This document shows, piece after piece, positions 44,828 to 56,130 of a stretch of 64,000 nt of DNA. Origin of the DNA: Chaenocephalus aceratus. Taxonomy: Eukaryota; Chordata; Actinopteri; Perciformes; Channichthyidae. The position numbers and the translations under genes were made by a program. The stretch is from NCBI GenBank assembly GCA_023974075.1, contig CM043798.1, positions 8,387,673 to 8,451,672 of the forward strand. The letters run 5' to 3'. Every line of letters begins with the position of its first letter. The first letter of the stretch is position 1. The notes below the pieces were generated by a model. That model saw nothing but the letters and a program-made list of their open reading frames with translations, was not told the origin of the DNA and made no database searches.

Positions 44828-45045
44828 CATATTTTCACTCTTACACACATATATTCTCTTTTTACATACATACATTTTCACTCTCACACACGTATATATT
44901 TACACTCACATATTCATATACTTTGCTCTCATATTATCATATTTCAATGCACACATTCATATATTGTCACTCACACATTCATGCATTTTGTTCTCATATT
45001 CATATAATTTAATGCTCATATTTATACATTTTGCTCTCATGCGAA
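44828..45045 (+). repeat. Degenerate tandem repeat, ~22-28 bp unit
   Basis: Repeated CATATTTTCACTC(T/A)CACACA and CATATTCATA-type units. The resulting ORFs (44756-45012) are by-products of the repeat. Confidence 0.7.
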
Positions 45046-45100
45046 ATCTACTAAAACAAAGTATGTCATGGTGGTCAGCTGTTAAACACAAAAGTGTATC

Positions 45101-45170
45101 TTAAGGGCTGTAAATATAATAAGCCTGTTGTCAATTTTAGACACAGGCTTATTATATGTACAGCCCTTAA
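45101..45170. mobile_element. 70-bp perfect-ended hairpin with TTAA ends
   Basis: TTAAGGGCTGTAAATATAATAAGCCTGTTG and its near-exact complement CACAGGCTTATTATATGTACAGCCCTTAA. The TTAA ends suggest a piggyBac- or Kolobok-type MITE. Confidence 0.75.
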
Positions 45171-45893
45171 TAACATTCAGTTTCTGGACTCAATGTGTGT
45201 CTTGGCCGTTTTCTTTGTTCCGCAAATGAGTGGTTTTTGTTTTGAAATCACTTTTGCGAGTTTCGCGGGCCTCCCCCCTCGCTCCACTGACCATTAGACC
45301 ATTTAGTAAGGTAAAAAGCAAAAGGGCAAAAACGCCTCTCAGACGCTCTTCCGTTTACTTTTTTAATAAAGAAAAACAAATGGTCCGTAGATACACGGAC
45401 TCATATAGCCTATGTATGTATACTGTAAGGAGAATGTATGTGCGTGAGAGGACCAGTATGAATTACGGCATAGAAATATGCAAACACAAACCTACAGACT
45501 GGGGGATGGGAGATCACAGGAGTGGGGGGGGGGGGGGAGAGCTGTGGAATGTGACCCTTGGGAGAATTCCTCCACACATTCCGATGGCCACTTCGTTTTA
45601 AACAAAGAGTTCGCAACACAGGACAGCATAGGCAACATGGGGGGTGGGGGCTGGTGAACGGTCTGGTCAATGTTTGTAAACACAATCCCCAGGATGTGTC
45701 CTAATCAAACCAAAAGAGAAAATGCAGATATCATTCTCTCTCTCGACTCGCTGGTATCTCGAGCTGAGCGCTCATTGGTGTTCATACTGCTCACAGGCTG
45801 GGCTGCTGTGTATATCTAGTGTATTCATACTGTACCCCTCCTCACTGTTTATTCATCATTCAACCATGTACACCTTCCTTTTTTCCCGTCAAG

Positions 45894-46037
45894 AGGTTGA
45901 AAAAGATTGAGTCCAATTGGTTCCCAAATCTGAACATTGACCAGTGGCATAAGATCAGGAGCCGGGTAAATGAGAGACTGAGGAGCCCCCGAAAAACAGA
46001 TCCCGAAATAGCTCGTCCTGGTTTCCGCAGCAGATAG
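45894..46037 (+). CDS. Orphan exon-like ORF with downstream poly(A) signal
   Basis: I do not recognise this gene. After a good polypyrimidine tract and acceptor (CCTTCCTTTTTTCCCGTCAAG, AG at 45892-45893), 48 codons follow in phase 0: RLKKIESNWFPNLNIDQWHK, then a basic tail ending ARPGFRSR and TAG. AATAAA occurs 37 bases after the stop (46074-46079). Composition is more protein-like than other ORFs nearby (Trp, mixed charge, no low complexity). It could be the last exon of a host gene whose earlier exons are not evident, or a piece of a transposon or retrocopy. Confidence 0.4.
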   Translation, partial: RLKKIESNWFPNLNIDQWHKIRSRVNERLRSPRKTDPEIARPGFRSR

Positions 46038-46394
46038 GCCTACAGTATGATGTCTGTTATGTCAGTTATTTTAAATAAAACGTTGAAAACTGAACTTGAA
46101 AATTGTTTCCTTTTTTATTTTATTTATCATCTTCGGGACGGGGAGACGTGGGGAGACGTGTGTGATTAAAAATTAATTTGCAGAAATGTAAAGTGATCTA
46201 ACTAAGTTCTATTCATATTCTTGATGGGAAGAGCAGTGTAAATGGGTGGCCATATGCATTTGAAAAGCAATATAAATCACACAGTTATTATACAATAGGC
46301 TATAAAAGCACCATCGATAACCATTACCTTTATCCAATTCAAACTTTGGACGGGGAAAAAAGGAAGGTGTACATGGTTGGGCTATACTGTAGGC

Positions 46395-47647
46395 CAGTGA
46401 CCACCAACTGGCGGCCCGCGGGCCACATCCGGCCCGCCAGACATTCTCATCCGGCCCGCACGACGGGGGTGACTGTGGCGTTGGCGGAGTGGTTACTGCC
46501 TTCGCCCCCCACCCATTTCTTTGTTTACAACGTCTCGTGAGTAAGGTGCAGTACCGAAGTCCAACAGAGAGGCAGCAGCTGCGGGACAGTAGACTGCGTA
46601 CTGCGAAACCTTCCCTCCCCTGAAGAAGAAGTGATCCTTCGTTGTGAAGAGTCTGGTTAATGCGCTCTGCACCACAGCAGTAGCCCCGCTGCGACAGAGT
46701 CCAACAGAGAGTCTGGAGCTGCGGGACAGTAGCCTAGAAGCAGGGTTGGGTTGTAACGGAATACATAACGGCGTTACGTAATCAGAATACAAAAATCAAG
46801 TAGGCTAACTGTATTCAGCTGGCGTTACATTTGAAAAACGAGTAATCTGATTACAGTTACTTTCGTAAACCTGAAGTGAATACATTTTGGAATACTTATT
46901 GGAATTATAGGTGGAAAAGTTTCCTCTCAAAATGTAATATTCATTACCGGCAGAACTGTGTGCAGTGCACACTGCACAGCGCTGCAGCATGTCTGTGAGC
47001 GAGAGAGATGCAGCGTGTCTGTGAGGCCCCGCCCCCGCACGCAGATGAGAGAGAGAGATCTCTTTTAAAATATATTGAAAGTTAGAAACGGAGATGGTTA
47101 GATAAAATATGCAAGATAACGATTATGTATCATTTCTTTATTGTCGAAATGATGACATTTCATAACGGGATCAAATCAAACTGAACGGACTGCTGCTGCT
47201 GAATGCATGGGGCAAGTGACTGGAAAAAGTTTTAAAAGTTATTACATCGTTTCAGATAATAAATAATAATGATAATTCATTCTATTTAGGGGCGCCTTTC
47301 AAAGCACCCAAGGACACCTTACAATGCATAACATATTCCAAGGAAAGGTTTTAAGACAGTACAAAAAATGCAGTCTGGGTGATGTTTTTTATGTGGGGTG
47401 CAGATGAGAGGGAGCTGTCCAGAATGACACCAAGATGTTGTGTTTGAGTTCTTGATAAGCCATGAAAACAGTAAAAGAAGTGTCTCCTGTTCACCAAAAC
47501 ATACCCATCTGTTATGGAAAAAGAAAGTATTCCAAAAGTAATCTGAATACTATTTATAAAATTCTGGGCTATATAAAAATTGCTGGCCCGCGATAGTGTC
47601 TATTAGTTACATTTCGGCCCTTGGACAAATGTAGTTGGTGATCCCTG
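46395..47647. mobile_element. hAT element, perfect 8-bp duplication CTGTAGGC
   Basis: The ends are CAGTGACCACCAACTGGCGGCCCGCGGGCC and ...GTAGTTGGTGATCCCTG. CTGTAGGC is duplicated (46387-46394, 47648-47655). A second repeat (AGGGTTGGGTTGTAACGGAATAC, 46742-~47560) is nested inside and ends with GTATTCCAAAAGTAATCTGAATAC. Confidence 0.9.
47270..47480 (-). repeat. LINE 3'-end fragment
   Basis: AATAATAATGATAATTCATTCTATTTAGGGGCGCCTTTCAAAGCACCCAAGGACACCTTACA matches the minus-strand tail of the LINE at 53755-54330 (CTTTCATAACACCCAAGGACACCTTACA). Confidence 0.7.
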
Positions 47648-47655
47648 CTGTAGGC

Positions 47656-48750
47656 CTACTGTATACATACAAAGGCCATTCAAGCTAGAGTTCTTCTGGA
47701 AATGTGCACATCAGGCACCTTCAAGTTAAACAATACTACAGTAAACAATTAACACAGTAGGCCTAAATTATGTGGATTAAACCACATTTATTTCGTTAAA
47801 AATAAACGAAATATGATTTTGTTTGAATGATTAAATGTCATCACCTTCAAGTTAAACAATCAGGTGCACACTTTAATGTGCCGCCACCTCCGGACTCGGC
47901 TTGACTCGGTTTAAAGAATGCACAAATGTGTTTAATCGTTTATGTCAGATATGTACTAAGTAGCCTAAATACATTTGTTCCTGCTCAAGATTAGATTCAA
48001 CTGTATTGTTATTGCACATATTGCAGGTATTGAGACAACGAAATGCAGTTTAGCTTCTAACCAGGGGTGCAACAAGCAGCGAAAAGTAATGTGCACAATG
48101 GACCCTAACCCGCACGGGCGTCTGAAATGAAGCGCTACATCTGTATATGCCGTGAGCTGATTATCGAGCCTTCATTGTAACAGTCGCGGGTGCACTGTGT
48201 GTGCGTGTGGGGAGTGTTGCAGTAGAAAATTCAACTGTAGCACTGGTGCATTAATGGGAAACCCTTAATGTTTGAGCACCCTCTTTGAAACGTCAAGCTA
48301 CCCCACAGCACCCCCTAGAGAAAATCTCTGGCGCCGCCACTGTTGCCGGGCCCCCTTCCTATTTATACCGGAAGGAGGCCCGAGGGTGAGGCCCACCTAG
48401 CGGGTGGGCGTGGACTAGTGTTTCAGTGCTGCGCGGGGGCGCAGGGGGATAACCCAATAGCGATAGCCTTAGAGGGCTGCGCCATTTACTCATAGAAGCT
48501 GGGGTTACAGTAGGTAACCTCAGGTGTAATGGTACAGGCCAGGCAGCTACACAGAGCGACGGGGAGATGGGGAGCCGGATTTAAATGCAAGTGCATCGGA
48601 AAAAGTCGAGAAATGAGCGAAAACCGAAAAAAGAAGCAGCATCGGGCTGCATTTCAATGATATTGGAGAAAGCAAAGCTGAGTGCAGGATTTGTAAAATG
48701 AAAATAACCTTCAGAGCAGGGTTTTTTTTTGGTAACCACTCAGGATAATT
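47656..48750. other. Intergenic, no gene seen
   Basis: Mixed AT-rich and GC-rich DNA; no convincing ORF. GGGCCCCCTTCC/CCGGAAGGAGGCCC at 48350-48380 is a short palindrome. Confidence 0.5.
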
Positions 48751-48756
48751 GTCAGA

Positions 48757-49418
48757 GGTGGGAGAAGTTCAGATCTTGTACTTGAGTAAAAGTACCAGAG
48801 TGTAGGAATACTCGGTTACAATAAAAAGTCCTGCATTCAAAATGTTACAAGTAAAAGTACAAAAGTATTATCATCAAAATATACTTCAAGTACCACCTGC
48901 AGAGGGATCTAGATTCAGGTGTTCTTTTCCCCATAGAGACTGCCTCACTGCACATTATCCCTTGCATAAAGATAGATTGTGGGTCCCTTATACTGTAACA
49001 TGTTGTACATAGTGGAAATAAACATTCTGGTCACCTTATCATCAGGGATCTTATACATTAAACTCCTTCTGAATCAAACCGTCACGGTAGCCTTACTTTA
49101 CTGATCCCTCTTAAAAAAACACGTTACTTTACCAGCAGAGAGAAAATGGGTTATTAAATTATTAATGTGACTAATAAAGAGCAGTTTGATTATTAAGCAT
49201 TATTCTGTTGATCAATGTCATTACATTTGGTGAAAAGCACATAATGACTTGTTTAAGACTTGTTTTGTCAAAGTTTAGGACTTGAACTTGACTTGAACTT
49301 GCCCATCCTGACTTGAGACTTGACTCGGACTTAAACGCAAAGACTTGAGACTTGACTCGGACTTGAGCGACTTGAGACTTGACTCGGACTTGCAAAACAA
49401 TGACTTGGTCCCACCTCT
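48757..49418. repeat. hAT-like remnants (CAGAGGTGGGA family)
   Basis: The left end CAGAGGTGGGAGAAGTTCAGATC is at 48757 and a right end, ACTTGGTCCCACCTCTG, finishes at 49418. The two halves look like different families: the right has tandem GACTTGAGACTTGACTCG units (49300-49395). The flanks do not duplicate. Confidence 0.55.
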
Positions 49419-49574
49419 GGTAGAGGGTCGCTGTCATTGATGCCTTTTGCACCCCGGGCCGTTGTTTTGATATTCAGCTGAAGTATACGCTGTGACGTAA
49501 TAACTCTTCTTTTTTTTCGAGGGAAGGGGTAGGGGTCAGAGGGCCCGTATAAAAGTCACGGCTCGCCAATTTGA

Positions 49575-49802
49575 GCTGATCTCAAAGCATGCTCCCCTCT
49601 CCTGCAGGGGGGTGTGGTCAGCTGCAGCTCACAGAATCAGCCCCCTGCAAAAACAGCGCTGGAAAGAGCAAATAGAGCGAAATGAGGCATGGCTAAAAGG
49701 CAGGATCTGTTTGGTATTTTGAAAAAAAAACTATATTTATATACTTTATATAGGTATGGCCATGCAATATATTGTTCAAATATAGCATGATATGTCCCCT
49801 TT
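49575..49802 (+). mobile_element. Right end of a Kolobok-like repeat
   Basis: GAGCTGATCTCAAAGCA...CTCCCCTCTCCTGCAGG through TATATTTATATACTTTATATAGG to ATAGCATGATATGTCCCCTTTAA. A partial relative lies at 38108-38180. The CCCCTTTAA end fits a TTAA-targeting family. Confidence 0.5.
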
Positions 49803-50040
49803 AAGTTATCAAGCCAATTGCATTACTTACTACATATTTAGTTTTAAGTCAATTAACGCAGAAATCCGAGTTTAAATTACACACAATATAAAGTTGATGT
49901 AATTACCAACATTATTACGTCAACACAACTTATAAATTAATGTTTGCAACTTAAAATGTTTATCTAAAGCAATTAATCCAAATGTGTATCTTGCAACCAT
50001 GCATTTAATTAAGTGGTGGTAAAAGGTCCCCTGAATGACT
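49803..50040 (+). repeat. Partial copy of the right end of the 14065-17099 element
   Basis: GTTATCAAGCCAATTGCATTACTTACTAC to ATTTAATTAAGTGG matches 16852-17075. The final GTTTTTAGAGTG is replaced by unrelated sequence. Confidence 0.8.
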
Positions 50041-51709
50041 TTTATACAGATCCCTGTTGGAATTGACAGGAGAAGAGCTAGGTCCTCATTTTCTAAATAA
50101 AACAGCTAACATTAACAGATAACAGATATTATTAGTATGATATCTTGATATGGGATATTTAATTTTACTTTAATAAACATAACATACAAAATTAAGGGAA
50201 CTCCTAACCATGATAGAGCTCACACATGTGTGATGTTCAGGATTGGTGTGTAAGGACCCCTTTATATCTAGGGTGCGTTCCTCCAGTAGCCCAGAACAAA
50301 CAAACTCCAGCTCTAGAAAGAGAGGGCCGTATGTCTCCAAAACTGAGACATAGGACGTGGAGGAGTATTTATTTTTGTTCCAATCAGCAACCTCATTGCT
50401 ATATGCCTGTAAATAGTAAGCAAGAACTGCTGCTTTAAGCAGGCTGATGTTAATGGTGTTCAGCACTTAGTTAAACGTATTAGCATGCTAACATTTAGGT
50501 AATTAGCACAAAACAAAAATAACACACAACTGAGGCTGAAGTAATTGGATCATAAACCAAATTATTGGACCCATTAAAATGTTTAGTCCCTTTGGTAGAG
50601 CAAAGCACTTTGTGCCAATAGATGATTAACCTATAACTGTAATGTGGGCCAAAAGTGTTTGGGCTTTCTTTTATGTTCTGTAGGAGTAAAATATGTTTTA
50701 CTGTTTGAGAAATTATGAGGTAAAGACACCTCGTTCTAGCTTAGTACATGCACAATAGCAGTAGCACCCTAAGTAAAAAGACAACCGGTTTCGTGCCAAG
50801 ATTTCTCCATTGGACAGCTACATAAACAACTTCATCTTTCCCAAACTTTGCTTGGCAAGTCTCATGACCTCAAATACAACCCTGGTACTCACAATTCCTA
50901 CCATATTCGGTTTAAAATACAAATGCAATTGTACTTTTCAAAGGAAATTGAATGAATATTGACGGCATTTCAAGGAAGAGTTGTTGAGATATAACTGTTC
51001 TTCTTACCTGGCAATGGTTAAGCTTTCAGACCTATCCAATATCATATACTGAAACAATTATTTTCCTCAATTAAGTATCATTGCAAGAGCTATACTGTAA
51101 CTGAACGTATTAATGATATTCAGCCTGCCACTGAAAAAGTAATTATGTGAGCTCAATTATGTTTTTATTTGAATAACTTTTTTAGTAACAGACAGGGAAC
51201 AAGTAATCCTCCTTCAACCATGTTTCTACCTCAATTAACAGTCTCCTCCAAAAGGATGCTGGGCTCCTCCAAGCACAAGTCAGAGTGACATTGAGAGTGC
51301 AACATCCACAATGAACGGGGTCACGCTGAACCACTGAGTAGGAAAGGCAGTGCTCAGGTTTCCTTCCCTGAAACATCAACCTATTTGGCAAATTGTATGT
51401 GTTGCATTCTACTATTGCCAACACAAGACAATGAGGGGAAAAGAAAATGTATCACTCCAGCACATTCAACACATTTGACAGGAGCATGAGTTAATCCATG
51501 CAACATTGCCTCACTAAGTTTGCAATATAACATGTTAACACTTAAATAAGTGCAGCTTGGACATGTGTCTCTCGTTGAGCTTTCACATTCAACTAACATG
51601 ATTCACAAAAGCATTATGGTGTATCTGTGTAAAGATTGCTTCCCCTGCAGATATATGTTTCCTATTGTTAACACAAAAGATGAAACGCTGACTTTGATTA
51701 AATGTATTA
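50041..51709. other. Intergenic, mostly unique-looking, no gene seen
   Basis: 1.67 kb without a recognisable repeat end or coding exon. The ORFs present are short and unremarkable. Confidence 0.5.
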
Positions 51710-51842
51710 TGTCAACAGAGTTCACATAACTGTATTAGGTTAGTTAAAAGCAATACTATTAGGTTTAAATAACAAATATTAGGTTCAACTTAATATTATT
51801 GCTTTCAACTAACCTAATACAATTACGTGAAATGTGTTGACA
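51710..51842. mobile_element. Foldback MITE
   Basis: The left arm TGTCAACAGAGTTCACATAACTGTATTAGGTTAGTT pairs with AACTAACCTAATACAATTACGTGAAATGTGTTGACA on the right, with several mismatches. A related hAT MITE abuts it on the right. Confidence 0.7.
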
Positions 51843-52084
51843 CAGGGCCGTCCCTCCCTACAGGCTGATCATGCAGACTGCGTGGGGCCTCACCTTGCGG
51901 GGGTACCATCAACTGAGCCGCAAATGCGTCTCAAATGCCTATGCGCTTATGCGGCGCAATTAGTGTGGTATCGCCGCTGCGAGGCTCCACTAGCACCGCC
52001 CCCCCACCCCCCCCCCCCCCCCGTCTACGCTTGCGAAACAGAGGGCCTCAGCATATAACTTTGCGTGGGGCCTGTATGGCCCTG
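51843..52084. mobile_element. Small hAT MITE (CAGGGCCGTC family), copy 2, complete
   Basis: The ends are CAGGGCCGTCCCTCCCTACAGGC and GCCTGTATGGCCCTG. Target duplication TGTTGACA/TGATGACA (51835-51842, 52085-52092), one mismatch. It contains a C-rich tract at 52000-52022. Confidence 0.8.
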
Positions 52085-52546
52085 TGATGACAGAATCCAT
52101 TTCATTAAAGTCAATTTCACTGTTTTTCATGAAAGCCTGATAAATATTGTTTTCAAAAACGATTAAAGCAGAAGTCACATGACTTGTTCCTTCTTGGCTG
52201 TAAGTGAAACTGTAGTTAATGTTGACTCAATCCAATATATTGTCAAGATACCATACTCACTAGCTCATGACTCATTACAATACACGTATGATTAGTGTTT
52301 GTTGAATACTACAGTGACCAGTTGTTTTGAAAATGACTACCTTTTTTAAAGAAGACTGCAACCAACGAAACATTACAGACATTATCTGACAATAAAGTAT
52401 TATCGTATCGTATCATTCCAATCCATATATCGTATTGAAAACCAAAGTATTGGACATACATATTTGACCTGAGGATCACTCTAAGTTGAAGGTTAAGGCA
52501 TCATCAAAGTTATTTCGAATTCATTCTGAGGAGGAGGATTATATTT

Positions 52547-52671
52547 AAGCAATAGCTCACGACAGGCCGTGGTATATGCTCATTATATCACAGCTAAGGG
52601 GCGGAGGGTCGACAACCCCCTTAGCTGTGATATAATGAGCATATATCACGGCCTGAAGTGAGCTATTGCTT
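52547..52671. repeat. Long hairpin (55-base arms)
   Basis: AAGCAATAGCTCACGACAGGCCGTGGTATATGCTCATTATATCACAGCTAAGGGG pairs with its near-complement ending GAGCTATTGCTT around a ~14-base loop. Confidence 0.85.
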
Positions 52672-53761
52672 TTATAAAACGGTTACCAAGTGTGGCAATA
52701 TGAAAGAAAAATACACACTCTAATTTAAATAGTTTTTATTAGTAAATAATGATGTTCAAAATAAAATAGTCCCTCCGTTGCCTTCTGCACGAAACATAGT
52801 GCGAGGTGGTTGCTATGCAACAGCACTAACAGCTAGCGAACATATTAGACAGAGAGCGTTGATCCATTATTTGGCTATTTATTTACATTCATTTGTGTGT
52901 TGCCGTTTATTGTGCAGCCACTGAAAAACTGTCCAGCATCAGTAGCATGGCTTACGTGGTTACTTGTTGAGGTTGTTCTAGGCTGTTGCTTGGCGTGGTG
53001 AGAATATTGCTCCACTTTCTCCGGTCCCCGAGATTTGGCTTCCAGTATCCCTGGAGAGAGCTTTCGCACCTGTGGTCACTAACGGTCATAATTTCTCTGC
53101 TTTGTTTCAAGACCTGCATCAGAAAGCTTTTGAATGGTGGTACTTTTCCAGTTGGTCTACCTGCTCTTCACGTAGCTCTGCATGTCGTCGTTTAGGTGCT
53201 TTTTTTTTCTGGAGATAGGCACTCCTCAATCCACTCCTCCATAGTAAGACCCCCCCGGAGGTCGAAGTTAATCTTAAATGTTTCCATCTTATGCTTTGTA
53301 AGTTTGTTTCGTAATGGAAGAAATGTAAATATATAAAACTGACAAGTCAAATCAAGCAATCTGATTGGTTGATAGTGTTTTTGCGGACCTCTTTGATTAC
53401 AGATTTGAAAACATTGTTGCTTGCTTTAAAAGTAGCTCAATTCATTATGTCAAACCTTGGAAAGTATCTAGATATCCCTGCCATAATGCCAAAGGAAGTG
53501 CACACTAAATATGTTTTGCCGTTTGATGTCTTTGTCTGGACCGCTGCGTAAAAAGGAGGGTTTCTGCCCCGTTACTTCTCCGCTGCTTTCTTGTTCCAGT
53601 ATGTTTGCTTTTCAGCCCAACGGTATACTGTTTTTCTCAGACGCGGAGGGATACTGACTTGTTGTGAAAAGTAACTTACAATTCTACCCGTGGTATACGC
53701 TCAGTATATCACGGCTAAGAACCAATCAGATTGCTTGATTTGACTTGTCCGTTTTATAAAA
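52669..53761. mobile_element. Repeat bounded by TTTTATAAAACGG / CCGTTTTATAAAA
   Basis: 13-base inverted ends at 52669 and 53749-53761. The right side includes ATATCACGGCTAAGAACCAATCAGATTGC, and related text (CAATCTGATTGGTT) occurs inverted at 53355-53370. Minus-strand text near 53140-53200 reads KRRHAELREEQVDQLEK-like, possibly a transposon protein scrap. The class is unknown. Confidence 0.45.
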
Positions 53762-54335
53762 TAATAATAACACATTTATTTTGGGGGATGCCTTTCATAA
53801 CACCCAAGGACACCTTACAGGGCATAGGGGCAATATAGGGAACAATTAAAACAGTGGATTTAGTGAAGTGAAGTATCAGCCGGGGTAAGACAAGATAAAC
53901 AAGAGGAAATTGACTACAAAATGACACAAAAGGACACAGGGTATAGATTAAAAGAAAATGCCAGTTTGAACAGGTGGGTTTTGAATGTTGTTATGGAATC
54001 AGACTGTCGGATGTGTGGTGGCAGGGAGTTCCAGAGTCTGGGAGCCGAGCTGCTGAAAGCTCGAGCACCCATGGTTTTGAGGCGAGAGCTTGGGACGGTG
54101 AGAAGTCCTACGGACGAAGAGCGGAGGGTGCGGGAGGGGGTGTACTCCTGAACCAGGGCTGTACTGTGTTTTTGGCGGAAACCAGATTGGAAGGGTTCAT
54201 GGAGGTTGTTTGTGTCAAGATGGGACTGAAGCTGTGCGGCAACCACCCTCTAAAGGGTCTTGGAAATGAAGGGTAGGTTGGAGATGGGCCTGTAGTGGTT
54301 TAGATCGGCTGGGTCAGTACCGTTTTTTTTGAGGA
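53755..54335 (-). pseudogene. L2-like LINE with a large internal deletion
   Basis: The minus strand holds reverse transcriptase finger motifs (DPADLNHYRPISNLPFISK) from about 54330, then an early stop. The frame 54246-53914 follows: LHEPFQSGFRQKHSTALVQE joins directly to YTPSRTLRSSSVGLLTVPSS and RAFSSSAPRLWNSLPPHIR. In an intact relative (54391-56202) about 300 residues, including the whole palm active site, separate these blocks. A 3' tail with (ATT)n ends at ~53758. Confidence 0.85.
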
Positions 54336-56130
54336 TAATAATAATAATAACTTGAATTTATATAGCGCCTTTCATAAACCCAAGGTCACTTTACAAAGAA
54401 ACATACAAGGACAAGACATAAAAAACATAAACATAAAACAGGGGGCAGATGAGATGAGTTTTAAGGGTTGATTTGAAAATGTTGAGAGAAGGGGCGTTGC
54501 GGATTTCTGCAGGGAGGGAGTTCCAGAGAGTGGGGGCAGCGACACTGAAGGCACGGTCCCCAAAGGTACGGAGGCGTGAATGGGGAATGGAGAGCAGGCC
54601 GGAGTCTGAGGATCGAAGGGTGCGGGACGGTATGTATGGGTGGAGGAGATCTGTGAGGTACTGAGGGGAGAGGGCATGGAGGGATTTGTAGGTGAGGAGG
54701 AGGAGTTTGTAGGTGATGCGGGACTTGACCGGGAGCCAGTGGAGGTTGAATAGAGTGGGGGTGATGTGCTCCCACGACTTGGTGCGTGTGAGAACTCTGG
54801 CAGCTGAGTTCTGTATGTACTGGAGCCTGTTCAGGGTTTTCCTGGGAACCCCGGACAGGAGTCCGTTACAATAGTCCAGGCGTGAGGTAATGAAACAATG
54901 TATCAGCTGCTCAGCAACAGAGTCGGACAGTGATGGCCGGAGTCTTGAAATATTTCTGAGGTGGAAGAAGGCTGATTTTGAAACGGATTTGATGTGGTTT
55001 TGAAATGAGAGGGTTGAATCCAAGACAACACCAAGGTTGCGGACCTGAGGGGATGGGGAGATGATGGAACCGTCGATGTTGAGGAGCAGATCTCCAACCT
55101 TCCCGAGCAGTGCCTTGGGGGCCACAACCATGAGCTCAGTTGTATCACTGTTTAGTTTGAGTAGGTTGGTGGTCATCCAGGTTTTAATTTTGTGTAGGCA
55201 GTTGATTAGTGACTGAGGGGGGAGATGGGCAGAAGGTTTTGTGCTGATGTACAGTTGGGTTTCGTAGGCATAGGAGTGGAAACAGAGACCATGGCTGCGG
55301 ATGATATCACCAATCGGAAGGATGTATATTGTGAATAGAAGGGGACCGAACACCGAGCCTTGGGGGACTCCATGGTTGACAGAGGCACAGGGGGAGCTGC
55401 AGCCAGCGTGTGTGACAAACTGTGTCCGGTCCGAGAGGTATGAGTGGAAGAAGGAGAGGACGGAGTCAGTGAGGCCAAGGAGTTCAGAGAGGCGGGTGAG
55501 GAGGATATTATGGGAGATGGTGTCAAAGGCTGCAGAGAGGTCAAGGAGAATTAGTGTAGTGATGGAGCCTGAGTCAGCTGCGATGAGGAGGTCATTGGTG
55601 ATTTTGATCAGGGCAGTCTCGGTGCTGTGGTGGGTCCGGTAGGCAGATTGAAAGGGTTCATAGAGCTCATGGTTGGACATGTGATGGTGGAGTTGGTCGG
55701 CGACTGCTCTTTCCAAGATTTTACTAAGGAAGGGAAGGTTGGAGATTGGCCGGTAGTTGTTGAGGTCAGTTGGGTCAAGTCCGGGTTTCTTCAGAATGGG
55801 GGTGACTGAGGCGGTTTTGAAGGATGTCGGGTAGATGCCAGTTAGCAGGGAGGAGTTAATGATGTCCACGATGGTGGGCAGAACAGTGTGTAATGTTGCC
55901 TTTACTAGGACAGTGGGCATGGGGTCCAGAGAGCAGGTGGAGGGCTTGGCCTTAGAGACCAGCTTAGCCACCTGGACAGCATCCACAGGGGCGAAAGCAG
56001 AGAGGTGGCAGTATGAGGAGCGTGCAGTTGGAGCAGCAGCGCTTGGAAGGGAGTGATTGCAGCCAGTTTGAGGGAGGTGGGTACAATTCCAGAGGTGAGG
56101 GAGGAGATATGAACTAAATTGAATGGTAAT
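54336..56130 (-). mobile_element. L2-like LINE, 5'-truncated, with long ORF
   Basis: Immediately upstream (in transcriptional sense) of the deleted copy at 53755-54335. The 3' tail is TAAAGTGACCTTGGG...GGCGCTATATAAATTCAAG(TTA)n. The first ~30 residues of the 603-codon ORF appear to come from flanking DNA. Confidence 0.85.

Noticed and set aside
44756..45012. Tyr/His/Ser-rich ORFs 83 and 78 codons long
   Set aside because: They arise from the degenerate CACTCTCACACA/ATTCATATA tandem repeat.
49171..49452. 93-codon minus ORF with VKSQVAQVRVKSQV repeats
   Set aside because: Translation of GACTTGAGACTTGACTCG tandem units at a hAT end, not a protein domain.
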